Notes: generated from the sequence alone by a model not told the origin. A DNA stretch of 7,427 bases from an uncultured Candidatus Planktophila sp. (GCA_937975715.1 CALJUA010000044.1:1-7427); one strand, 5' to 3'. Positions 1-6,055 are shown, numbered from the stretch's first letter. Numbers and translations: made by a program.

Positions 1-92
1 CCGACGAACTTCAGTGAGGTAGCGATGAGGTCGCTGATACTGGTCTCATCGTCGACGACGAGGATGCGGTTTCCTGAATTTTCTGTGGCCAT
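1..92 (-). CDS. Response regulator, N-terminal fragment (receiver domain start)
   Basis: This is a partial gene running off the left edge; only the first 30 codons are present. Read on the minus strand it starts with ATG at 92-90 (MATENSGNRI) and continues into LVVDDETSISDLIA. The hydrophobic strand followed by Asp14-Asp15-Glu16 is the first beta strand and acidic pocket of a CheY-like receiver domain, where the paired aspartates bind the metal ion needed for phosphotransfer. The phospho-accepting aspartate, the output domain and any partner kinase lie outside the window. The fragment resembles actinobacterial OmpR/PhoB-type regulators, but the output class cannot be proved from it. No good Shine-Dalgarno sequence precedes the start. 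The gene is divergent from gyrB, with 257 bp between the two starts. Confidence 0.85.
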   Translation of the reverse strand, partial: MATENSGNRILVVDDETSISDLIATSLKFV

Positions 93-129
93 GGCTTAAT
101 AGTCGCGCTCAATGCTGTGGGTTAGCTGA

Positions 130-151
130 GAATGGAGCGGGAATGGACGGG
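130..151. repeat. Two imperfect 11-bp direct repeats upstream of the response regulator
   Basis: GAATGGAGCGG (130-140) is followed directly by GAATGGACGGG (141-151). The first seven bases are identical and the repeat period is 11 bp, about one helical turn. The pair lies about 40-60 bp upstream of the response regulator start codon. OmpR-family regulators commonly bind direct repeats with this spacing, so this could be an autoregulatory site. That role is an inference, and a chance repeat is possible. Confidence 0.35.
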
Positions 152-249
152 GAGGGCTTTTACGCGTGGAAAATCCGGTCACCCCGCAGGGAACCTTAGA
201 GCGCGGGCTAAAAGTTGGCGATTTCTGCCGCCTAAGGCTTTTGGCGGTA

Positions 250-279
250 TTTACAGGTGGGATTTACCACTAGGATAAT
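250..279 (+). promoter_or_regulatory. Candidate gyrB-gyrA promoter
   Basis: TTTACA (250-255) and GATAAT (274-279) each match the housekeeping sigma consensus at five of six positions and are 18 bp apart. Transcription would start near 286, giving a leader of about 64 bases before gyrB. An inverted repeat, CTAGG (270-274) and CCTAG (282-286), brackets the -10 element and could be an operator. No transcript data are available. Confidence 0.5.
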
Positions 280-284
280 TGCCT

Positions 285-327
285 AGCCCGAGTAAATCGG
301 GCTTCTAAGGCCCCTAGGGCCGATTTA
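285..327 (+). promoter_or_regulatory. gyrB leader with mutually exclusive hairpins
   Basis: Three inverted repeats overlap in the predicted leader. AGCCCGA (285-291) pairs with TCGGGCT (297-303) around a 5-base loop. TAAATCGG (293-300) can instead pair with CCGATTTA (320-327). GGCCC (309-313) pairs with GGGCC (317-321). The first and second cannot form at the same time because they share 297-300, and the third competes with the second at 320-321. No long T-run follows any of them, so classical termination is unlikely. The layout resembles an attenuator or structure-based control element, but no known riboswitch family is recognised. Confidence 0.4.
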
Positions 328-340
328 GCTTTTAGCCAAT

Positions 341-345
341 GGAGG
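341..345 (+). promoter_or_regulatory. gyrB ribosome binding site that decides the start
   Basis: GGAGG stands one base before a GTG (347-349) and four bases before the adjacent ATG (350-352). The GTG is too close for normal initiation, so ATG 350 is the better start, although the spacing is still short. The resulting N-terminus is MTEKKQGYDA. Confidence 0.7.
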
Positions 346-349
346 CGTG

Positions 350-2311
350 ATGACTGAGAAGAAGCAGGGCTACGACGCCTCTTCGATCACCGTCCTGGAA
401 GGCCTCGAGGCTGTCCGCAAGCGCCCAGGTATGTATATCGGCTCGACCGGCGAACGCGGCCTCCACCACCTCGTCTACGAGATCGTCGATAACGCAGTCG
501 ATGAGGCGCTCGCTGGTTATTGCACCGAAATCCAAGTCACTTTGATGGCAGATGGTTCGCTGCAAGTAATCGATAACGGTCGCGGTATCCCTGTTGATAT
601 CCACCCAGTCGAAAAGAAACCAGCTCTCGAAGTTGTACTTACCGTTTTGCACGCAGGTGGAAAGTTCGGAGATGGTGGCTACTCGGTCTCTGGTGGTCTC
701 CACGGTGTTGGTTCTTCAGTTGTTAACGCGCTCTCAACAGATTTATCTGCAAAGGTAAAGCGCGATGGATTTATCTGGACACAGGAGTACAAGCTCGGTG
801 TTCCGACTGCTCCTGTTAAAAAAGGTGAAGCAACAACTGAAACCGGAACAACAATTCAGTTCTGGCCATCACCTGAAATTTTCGAGACAGTTGATTTCTC
901 GTTTGAAGTTCTCTCTACACGTTTTCGCGAAATGGCATTTCTTAATAAGGGACTTATCTTGTCACTTACAGATTTGCGTGAAGGCCATGTTGATGAAAAA
1001 GGCGAGCAGCTCTCGGTTCGATATCAATATGCAGGCGGAATCACTGACTTTGTAAAGCACCTTAATTCCACTCGCGGCGAGCTCCACAAGTCAGTTATCG
1101 CAATCGAAGCTGAAGATACAAAGGCGCGTTTATCACTTGAAGTTTCAATGCAGTGGAACCAAGGTTTCTCTGAATCTGTTTACACCTTCGCCAACACAAT
1201 TCACACACATGAAGGTGGAACACACGAAGAAGGATTCCGTACCGCACTAACATCTGTTGTCAATAAGTTTGCTGAAGAACAAGGCTTAATTAAGAAGAAA
1301 GAAGATCGCCTTACCGGTGATGATGTTCGTGAAGGTCTGACTGCAATTGTTTCAATCAAACTTGGCGAGCCACAGTTTGAAGGACAGACAAAGACAAAAC
1401 TTGGTAATACTGAAGCAAAATCATTTACACAGAAGATTGTTAACGAACAATTGACTGCGTGGTTTGAACAAAACCCACAAGAAGGCAAAGACATCATTCG
1501 CAAGTCGATTGATGCGGCATCTGCTCGTGTAGCAGCGCGAAAAGCACGTGATTTAGCGCGTAATCGCAAGGGTTTGCTAGAAGGCCGTGGAATGCCAGGA
1601 AAGCTCGCTGATTGCCAGTGGACTGATCCTGCAAAGTGCGAGCTCTATATCGTTGAGGGAGATTCAGCGGGTGGATCAACAAAGGGTGGTCGCGATTCTC
1701 GCAACCAGGCTGTTCTTCCTATCAGAGGAAAGATTCTCAATGTTGAAAAGGCGCGTATCGATCGCGTGCTCCAGAACAACGAAGTACAGGCGCTGATTAC
1801 TGCGCTCGGTACCGGCGTTCACGATGACTTTGATATCGAAAAGCTGCGCTATCACAAGATTATTTTGATGGCTGATGCTGACGTTGACGGTCAGCACATC
1901 CGTACACTTCTACTGACATTGCTCTTCCGCTTTATGCGCCCGTTGATTGAGAATGGATTCGTCTACTTCGCACAGCCACCGCTCTATAAGTTGAAGTGGT
2001 CTGGCAAGGATGAGGTCGAGTATGCATTTAGCGATCGCGAACGTGATGCGATGATTAAAGATGGCATCGAAGCCGGCAAGCGTCTTCCTAAGGATGACGG
2101 TATCCAGCGATTTAAGGGTCTCGGTGAGATGCCAGCTAAGGAGCTGTGGGATACAACGATGGACCCAGATCACCGCGTACTTATCCGCGTCACACTCGAT
2201 GATGCGGCAGCAGCCGATGACTTGTTCTCAGTTTTGATGGGCGAAGATGTAGAGAAGCGTCGCGCATTTATTCAGCGCAACGCTAAGGATGTTAGGTTCT
2301 TGGATATCTAA
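350..2311 (+). CDS. gyrB: DNA gyrase subunit B
   Basis: This is the ATPase subunit of the cytosolic A2B2 type IIA topoisomerase that introduces negative supercoils. The product has 653 residues. The GHKL ATPase domain shows the catalytic Glu44 and Mg-binding Asn48 (in YEIVDNAVDEA), Asp75 (in VIDNGRGIP) and the lid loop GGLHGVG at 115-121. The transducer domain carries the switch residues Gln346 and Lys348 (QTK). The TOPRIM domain has EGDSAGG starting at Glu436 and DADVDG with metal-binding Asp509, Asp511 and Asp513. The C-terminal tail ends DVRFLDI, as in actinobacterial GyrB. It is somewhat shorter than mycobacterial GyrB because it lacks the charged insert in the transducer region. The GTG at 347 would add one residue but lies too close to the GGAGG. 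gyrA follows with a one-base overlap. The first 130 bases are much richer in GC than the middle of the gene. Confidence 0.98.
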   Translation: MTEKKQGYDASSITVLEGLEAVRKRPGMYIGSTGERGLHHLVYEIVDNAVDEALAGYCTEIQVTLMADGSLQVIDNGRGIPVDIHPVEKKPALEVVLTVLHAGGKFGDGGYSVSGGLHGVGSSVVNALSTDLSAKVKRDGFIWTQEYKLGVPTAPVKKGEATTETGTTIQFWPSPEIFETVDFSFEVLSTRFREMAFLNKGLILSLTDLREGHVDEKGEQLSVRYQYAGGITDFVKHLNSTRGELHKSVIAIEAEDTKARLSLEVSMQWNQGFSESVYTFANTIHTHEGGTHEEGFRTALTSVVNKFAEEQGLIKKKEDRLTGDDVREGLTAIVSIKLGEPQFEGQTKTKLGNTEAKSFTQKIVNEQLTAWFEQNPQEGKDIIRKSIDAASARVAARKARDLARNRKGLLEGRGMPGKLADCQWTDPAKCELYIVEGDSAGGSTKGGRDSRNQAVLPIRGKILNVEKARIDRVLQNNEVQALITALGTGVHDDFDIEKLRYHKIILMADADVDGQHIRTLLLTLLFRFMRPLIENGFVYFAQPPLYKLKWSGKDEVEYAFSDRERDAMIKDGIEAGKRLPKDDGIQRFKGLGEMPAKELWDTTMDPDHRVLIRVTLDDAAAADDLFSVLMGEDVEKRRAFIQRNAKDVRFLDI

Positions 2312-4809
2312 TGAGCGACGAGAAAATAACCGCAGCCGATTCATCTGGCGCAACATACGACCGCATTGAAACGGTTGACCTCCAAGTTGAGATGGCGCGC
2401 AGCTATCTCGACTATGCGATGTCTGTCATTGTCGGTCGCGCACTTCCAGATATTCGTGATGGACTTAAGCCAGTTCATCGCCGTGTCTTGTATGCGATGT
2501 TTGATGCGGGATACCGTCCAGATAAGGGTTACTACAAGTCATCTCGTATCGTCGGTGACGTCATGGGTAATTACCACCCACACGGTGACACTGCGATCTA
2601 TGACTCTGTGGTCCGATTGGCTCAGCCTTGGTCACTGCGTTATCCATTGATCGACGGAAACGGAAACTTCGGTTCTCCCGGCAACGATCCAGCTGCAGCG
2701 ATGCGTTATACCGAAGCTCGTCTTGCGCCTTTGGCGATGGAGATGATGCGCGATATTGATGAAGATACCGTTGATTTCTCGCCTAACTATGACGGCCGCT
2801 CACAAGAGCCAGATGTACTGCCTTCACGTTTTCCTAATCTGCTCGTTAATGGCTCTGCCGGTATCGCAGTGGGTATGGCGACAAATATTCCGCCACATAA
2901 CCTTCGCGAAATCGGCGAAGCAGTTATCTACACACTCGAACACCCAGATCAACCAACAGAAGAACTTCTCGCACATCTTTTGACCGTCGTTAAAGGTCCA
3001 GATTTCCCAACAAAGGGTCTGATTGTCGGCCGCGGTGGAATCGAAGATGCATATCGCACAGGTCGTGGATCCATCACGATGCGCGCAGTTGTAAATGTCG
3101 AAGAAATCAATAAGCGCACGTGTCTAGTTGTCACCGAACTTCCATACCAAGTTAACCCAGATAACTTAGCTTTGAAGATTGCCGAGCTTGTTAAGGATGG
3201 CAAGATCAAGGGCATCGCAGATGTGCGCGATGAAGGTAACGAGCGTCTTGGCCAGCGCCTGGTCATCGTTCTTCAGACCTCTGCTATTCCTAAAGTTGTT
3301 CTCAATAACTTGTATAAGCAGACTCAGTTGCAGGACACATTCGGTGCCAACATGTTGGCTCTCGTTGATGGCGTACCACGCACACTGCGACTTGATGAAT
3401 TCATCAAGTACTACATCGAGCACCAGATTGAAGTCATTGTCCGCCGCACCAAATTCCGCCTCGTTGAAAAAGAGAAGCGCGCACATATCCTCAAGGGATA
3501 TCTCAAGGCACTAGACGCTCTCGATGCTGTTATCGCTCTTATCCGCGCTTCAAAGACACCTGAAGAAGCGCGCACCGGCTTGATGAAACTTCTCGATGTC
3601 GATGAAGTTCAGGCCAATGCAATTTTGGATATGCAGCTTCGCCGTATTGCTGCTTTGGAACGCCAGAAGATCAATGATGAGTACGAAGGTCTGATGGCTG
3701 ACATCATTGAACTCAATGCGATCTTGGCATCAGAGGCAAAACAGCGTGAAATTGTGAAGACAGAGCTTTCAGATTTGGTCACCAAGTACGGCGACGAGCG
3801 TCGCACACAGCTTGTTGCATCTGAAGGTGACTTCTCTGCAGAAGATTTGATTCCAGATTCTGATGTTGTTGTCACCATTACTCGTGGCGGATATTCAAAG
3901 CGCACCGCAGCTGATTTGTACAAGTCACAGCGTCGCGGTGGCCGCGGAGTAAAGGGTGCATCACTCAAGCAAGATGACGTCGTCGATCACTTCTTCGTCG
4001 CCTCTACTCATGACTGGTTATTGTTCTTTACCAACCAAGGCCGCGTCTATCGCGCAAAGGTGCACGAACTTCCTGATGCAGGTCGCGATGCTCGCGGTCA
4101 GCATGTGGCAAACCTTCTCGCCTTCAAGCCGGAAGAGACAATTGCACAGGTCTTGTCGTTTAAGGATTACAACGCAGCACCATTCTTGATTCTTGCAACT
4201 AAGGGTGGACTCATTAAGAAGACTCCTTTAATCGAGTACGACTCACCTCGCACCGGTGGCTTGATTGCAATCAATCTGAAGGGCGATGATGAAGTTGTCT
4301 CTGCAACACTGGCAGCAGATGGTGATGAAATTCTTCTCGTATCTCGTAAGGCGATGTCAGTTCGCTTTGTCTGCAACGATGAATCATTGCGTTCAATGGG
4401 ACGTTCAACATCTGGCGTTATCGGAATGAAGTTCCGTGCAGGTGACGAACTTCTGACTATGTCACGTGTTGATGGCGAAAACTCATTTGTCTTTACAGCA
4501 ACCGATGGCGGCTATGGAAAGAAGACTCCGATCGAGGAGTACCGACTTCAAGGCCGCGGCGGTATCGGAATCAAGGCAGCAAAGATCGATGAAGATTCTC
4601 GCGGATCTCTCGTCTCTGCCTTAGTTCTCGTCGATACCGATGAAATCCTTGCAATCACCAGCGCAGGCACTGTGATGCGCACACAAGCTTCAGAGATCCG
4701 CCAGACCGGCCGTGACTCAATGGGCGTTCGCCTCGTCAATCTTGACGAAGGTGCGACCCTTTTGACCGTCACTCGCAGCCGGGAAGATGAGATTTCTGAA
4801 GAAAAGTAG
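2311..4809 (+). CDS. gyrA: DNA gyrase subunit A
   Basis: This is the DNA cleavage-rejoining and wrapping subunit of gyrase, 832 residues long, close to the usual actinobacterial length. The winged-helix domain contains the catalytic Tyr133 in AAAMRYTEARL, equivalent to E. coli Tyr122. The quinolone-determining stretch reads YHPHGDTAIYD, with Thr94 and Asp98 at the positions of E. coli Ser83 and Asp87. The tower and coiled-coil region follows, then the C-terminal beta-pinwheel with the GyrA box QRRGGRG at 540-546, which is required for DNA wrapping and distinguishes it from ParC. The start ATG overlaps the gyrB stop (TAATG) and has no clear Shine-Dalgarno sequence of its own, which suggests coupled translation that would keep the subunits in balance. 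It ends in an acidic tail (EDEISEEK). No DUF3566-type gene follows, unlike in Mycobacterium. Confidence 0.98.
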   Translation: MSDEKITAADSSGATYDRIETVDLQVEMARSYLDYAMSVIVGRALPDIRDGLKPVHRRVLYAMFDAGYRPDKGYYKSSRIVGDVMGNYHPHGDTAIYDSVVRLAQPWSLRYPLIDGNGNFGSPGNDPAAAMRYTEARLAPLAMEMMRDIDEDTVDFSPNYDGRSQEPDVLPSRFPNLLVNGSAGIAVGMATNIPPHNLREIGEAVIYTLEHPDQPTEELLAHLLTVVKGPDFPTKGLIVGRGGIEDAYRTGRGSITMRAVVNVEEINKRTCLVVTELPYQVNPDNLALKIAELVKDGKIKGIADVRDEGNERLGQRLVIVLQTSAIPKVVLNNLYKQTQLQDTFGANMLALVDGVPRTLRLDEFIKYYIEHQIEVIVRRTKFRLVEKEKRAHILKGYLKALDALDAVIALIRASKTPEEARTGLMKLLDVDEVQANAILDMQLRRIAALERQKINDEYEGLMADIIELNAILASEAKQREIVKTELSDLVTKYGDERRTQLVASEGDFSAEDLIPDSDVVVTITRGGYSKRTAADLYKSQRRGGRGVKGASLKQDDVVDHFFVASTHDWLLFFTNQGRVYRAKVHELPDAGRDARGQHVANLLAFKPEETIAQVLSFKDYNAAPFLILATKGGLIKKTPLIEYDSPRTGGLIAINLKGDDEVVSATLAADGDEILLVSRKAMSVRFVCNDESLRSMGRSTSGVIGMKFRAGDELLTMSRVDGENSFVFTATDGGYGKKTPIEEYRLQGRGGIGIKAAKIDEDSRGSLVSALVLVDTDEILAITSAGTVMRTQASEIRQTGRDSMGVRLVNLDEGATLLTVTRSREDEISEEK

Positions 4810-4823
4810 TACTGTCTGCGCCT

Positions 4824-4869
4824 GTAGCTAGAGGGAAACGCGTTTTGGCTACTTGGTGAAAATCAAGTA
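4824..4869. repeat. Overlapping inverted repeats in the gyrA-tRNA spacer
   Basis: GTAGC (4824-4828) can pair with GCTAC (4848-4852), enclosing the perfect palindrome AAACGCGTTT (4836-4845). TACTTG (4850-4855) can pair with CAAGTA (4864-4869), sharing bases 4850-4852 with the first. Neither has a proper T-tract, so a standard terminator after gyrA is not supported. They could be processing or weak termination structures, or chance. Confidence 0.3.
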
Positions 4870-4873
4870 ATCT
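4845..4873 (+). promoter_or_regulatory. Weak candidate promoter for the tRNA pair
   Basis: TTGGCT (4845-4850) and TAATCT (4868-4873) are separated by 17 bp and would start transcription about 25 bases before tRNA-Ile. The -10 keeps only the most important TA...T positions. The tRNAs may instead be transcribed by readthrough from gyrBA. Confidence 0.3.
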
Positions 4874-4906
4874 ACGCATTCTGCAAATGAACGAAAGTTT
4901 ATCTGC

Positions 4907-4981
4907 GGGCCTATAGCTCAGCCCGGTTAGAGCGCTTCCCTGATAAGGAAGAGGTCGATGGTTCAAGTCCATCTAGGCCCA
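4907..4981 (+). tRNA. tRNA-Ile (anticodon GAT)
   Basis: A full cloverleaf can be drawn. The 7-bp acceptor stem is GGGCCTA/TAGGCCC, the D stem GCTC/GAGC, the anticodon stem CTTCC/GGAAG around loop CTGATAA with anticodon GAT at 4942-4944, and the T stem GATGG/CCATC around TTCAAGT. The discriminator base is A4981. The CCA end is not encoded, because ACC is followed by another C, so it must be added after transcription. It reads AUC and AUU codons. It lies 15 bp before tRNA-Ala and is probably cotranscribed with it. Confidence 0.97.
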
Positions 4982-4996
4982 CCCCGCACTAACAAC

Positions 4997-5069
4997 GGGG
5001 ACCTAGCTCAATTGGTAGAGCACCGCCTTTGCAAGGCGGGGGTTAGGGGTTCGATTCCCCTGGTCTCCA
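4997..5069 (+). tRNA. tRNA-Ala (anticodon TGC)
   Basis: The cloverleaf has acceptor arms GGGGACC/GGTCTCC, including a G-U pair at the third position (G4999-T5066), the classic alanine identity element. The D stem is GCTC/GAGC. The anticodon stem CCGCC/GGCGG encloses TTTGCAA with anticodon TGC at 5030-5032. The T stem AGGGG/CCCCT encloses TTCGATT. The discriminator is A5069 and no CCA is encoded. It reads GCA and other GCN codons. The Ile-Ala pair after gyrA is typical of actinobacteria. Confidence 0.97.
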
Positions 5070-5075
5070 CTGAAG

Positions 5076-5101
5076 AACCCGTCACATGTGGCGGGTTTTT
5101 T
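5076..5101 (+). terminator. Intrinsic terminator after tRNA-Ala
   Basis: AACCCGTCAC (5076-5085) pairs with GTGGCGGGTT (5088-5097), with one G-U pair and the innermost pairs opening to form the loop. A run of six T residues (5096-5101) follows. This is a textbook Rho-independent terminator and should end transcription from the tRNA pair and any gyrBA readthrough. It means the next gene needs its own promoter. Confidence 0.9.
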
Positions 5102-5112
5102 GCTTTCCACCA

Positions 5113-5118
5113 TACGCT
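5113..5118 (+). promoter_or_regulatory. Possible -10 element for a leaderless DUF1801 transcript
   Basis: TACGCT fits the TAnnnT pattern and ends seven bases before the ATG at 5126, so transcription would begin at or next to the start codon. There is no Shine-Dalgarno sequence in the 24 bp between terminator and ATG, which agrees with a leaderless message, a common type in actinobacteria. No recognisable -35 is seen, so the call is weak. Confidence 0.35.
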
Positions 5119-5125
5119 TTCAACC

Positions 5126-5524
5126 ATGAGCGTTCCGAAAGATATTGCCGCATATAGCAAGGCACTCGATAAAACTTCCCGTGAAATTTGCGATTCACTT
5201 CTAGAGATCATCGATACAACTCTCACTAAAGCCGAAGGGAAGGTTTGGCATGGTGCTCCCGTCTGGTTCATTAACGGAAACCCTGTAACTGGTTATAGCA
5301 AGAAGAAGGCTGGAGTTGAACTTCTTTTTTGGAGCGGACAAGACTTCGATGAACAACAACTTATTGCAACAGGAAAGTACAAAGCAGCAGGAGCAATCTT
5401 CGAGCGCCGAGAAGAGATTAGAAAGACTGTAATCAAGCGTTGGCTAACGAAGTCGAAGAAGATTCAGTGGGATTATGCAAACTTGCCCAAGAATCACAAA
5501 CTTATAAAACTCACTGACTTCTAA
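5126..5524 (+). CDS. DUF1801 domain protein
   Basis: The product has 132 residues and belongs by appearance to the DUF1801 (YdhG-like) family of small soluble proteins of unknown biochemical function. Family-like features are the central WHGAPVWFINGNPVTGYS block, followed by VELLFWSGQDFDE and a basic C-terminal half (FERREEIRKTVIKRW). No signal peptide or membrane segment is seen. The open frame extends upstream, but that part runs through the tRNA genes and terminator, so ATG 5126 (MSVPKDIAAY) is chosen; it has no Shine-Dalgarno sequence and may be leaderless. The stop TAA (5522-5524) overlaps the stop of the convergent toxin gene. It sits between the tRNA pair and a toxin-antitoxin operon and is probably part of an accessory insert. 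I cannot assign a function. Confidence 0.85.
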   Translation: MSVPKDIAAYSKALDKTSREICDSLLEIIDTTLTKAEGKVWHGAPVWFINGNPVTGYSKKKAGVELLFWSGQDFDEQQLIATGKYKAAGAIFERREEIRKTVIKRWLTKSKKIQWDYANLPKNHKLIKLTDF

Positions 5525-5799
5525 AATAGATCTGCGTGACTTCCGAGGCGAATAGCAATCAATTCATTAGGTTCAACAAATCTGTAAATTATGAGCAAAT
5601 CCGGGCGTAAATGAGATTCAAAGTGACCGATGTAATTTCCTTTAAGTTGATGCTCATGAAACTCTTGTGGAATAGGCACTTCATTTACAAGTAAATCAAA
5701 GAGGAATTTCAGCTCACTAGCAAGATTCTTATTTCGAGGATCCTTGAGCTCTCTGCGGAGATCTTTCCTAAATCGCGATGTGTATAGAAGTTCACGCAC
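5521..5799 (-). CDS. yafQ: YafQ-family type II toxin (RelE/ParE superfamily mRNA interferase)
   Basis: This 92-residue basic protein has the RelE-fold pattern and aligns closely with E. coli YafQ, a ribosome-dependent endoribonuclease that cuts mRNA in the A site. The residues proposed for catalysis in YafQ are present at nearly the same positions: His50 (EHQLKG), His63 and Asp67 (SHLRPD) and His88 (GSHADLF). Trp68 of E. coli YafQ is replaced here by Leu68. The start is GTG (5799-5797), and the gene overlaps the antitoxin stop by 8 bp (GTGCGTGA), so translation is probably coupled and the toxin made at a lower level than the antitoxin. The stop TAG (5523-5521) overlaps the convergent DUF1801 stop. 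The frame is intact, so the toxin is likely functional. Cleavage specificity cannot be read from sequence. Confidence 0.92.
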   Translation of the reverse strand: MRELLYTSRFRKDLRRELKDPRNKNLASELKFLFDLLVNEVPIPQEFHEHQLKGNYIGHFESHLRPDLLIIYRFVEPNELIAIRLGSHADLF

Positions 5800-6049
5800 T
5801 CAATTGGTTGAGCAACTCTTCAATATCCTTAGCCTTAAACACCTTACCTTTTTGGGCATCTTTAATTGCCTTTTGAGTAATTTTGTTAGGTGTATGGATA
5901 GAGAAAGGGATTGCCTTCTCCTGTGCAGCTCGAGTCAACATGATTCGAATTACGTCGGACGTGGTCAATCCACATTCAGCGAAAACTTTGGCAGCTTTGA
6001 TTTTTGTCTTCTCGTCTATACGAGCACGTACAACCGAATCTTGTGCCAT
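5792..6049 (-). CDS. dinJ: RelB/DinJ-family antitoxin
   Basis: This 85-residue protein is the partner of the downstream toxin. The N-terminal half (VVRARIDEKTKIKAA, then GLTTSDVIRIMLT) matches the ribbon-helix-helix DNA-binding domain of DinJ, with the short beta strand VVRARID expected to enter the major groove as a dimer. The C-terminal half (about 50-85, ending EELLNQLSA) is the charged toxin-wrapping segment. The start ATG (6049-6047) is preceded by an excellent Shine-Dalgarno sequence, AAAGGAG, six bases upstream. It is the first gene of a two-gene operon under a strong promoter with paired palindromes, as expected if DinJ and the DinJ-YafQ complex repress their own transcription. Confidence 0.93.
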   Translation of the reverse strand: MAQDSVVRARIDEKTKIKAAKVFAECGLTTSDVIRIMLTRAAQEKAIPFSIHTPNKITQKAIKDAQKGKVFKAKDIEELLNQLSA

Positions 6050-6055
6050 CTGAAT

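Noticed and set aside
285..303. Hairpin AGCCCGA/TCGGGCT as an intrinsic terminator
   Set aside because: It is followed by TCTAAGG rather than a T-tract, so it is better treated as a leader structure.
332..703. Minus-strand frame of 123 codons over the gyrB start
   Set aside because: It is antisense to the highly conserved gyrB ATPase domain, has no recognisable motif, and would span the gyrB ribosome binding site.
3166..3968. Several 100-120 codon frames on both strands inside gyrA
   Set aside because: They are shadows of the intact gyrA frame with no ribosome binding sites or motifs.
4769..4972. Minus-strand frame beginning MDLNHRPLPYQGSAL
   Set aside because: It lies over tRNA-Ile and the gyrA end in antisense. 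This peptide is the familiar false product of reading a tRNA gene backwards.
4958..5125. Upstream extension of the DUF1801 frame
   Set aside because: It runs through both tRNAs and the terminator; the family-like sequence begins only at ATG 5126.
5008..5271. Minus-strand frame containing GIEPLTPALQRRCSTN
   Set aside because: It is antisense to tRNA-Ala and the DUF1801 gene. The ending is another well-known false peptide from a reversed tRNA gene.
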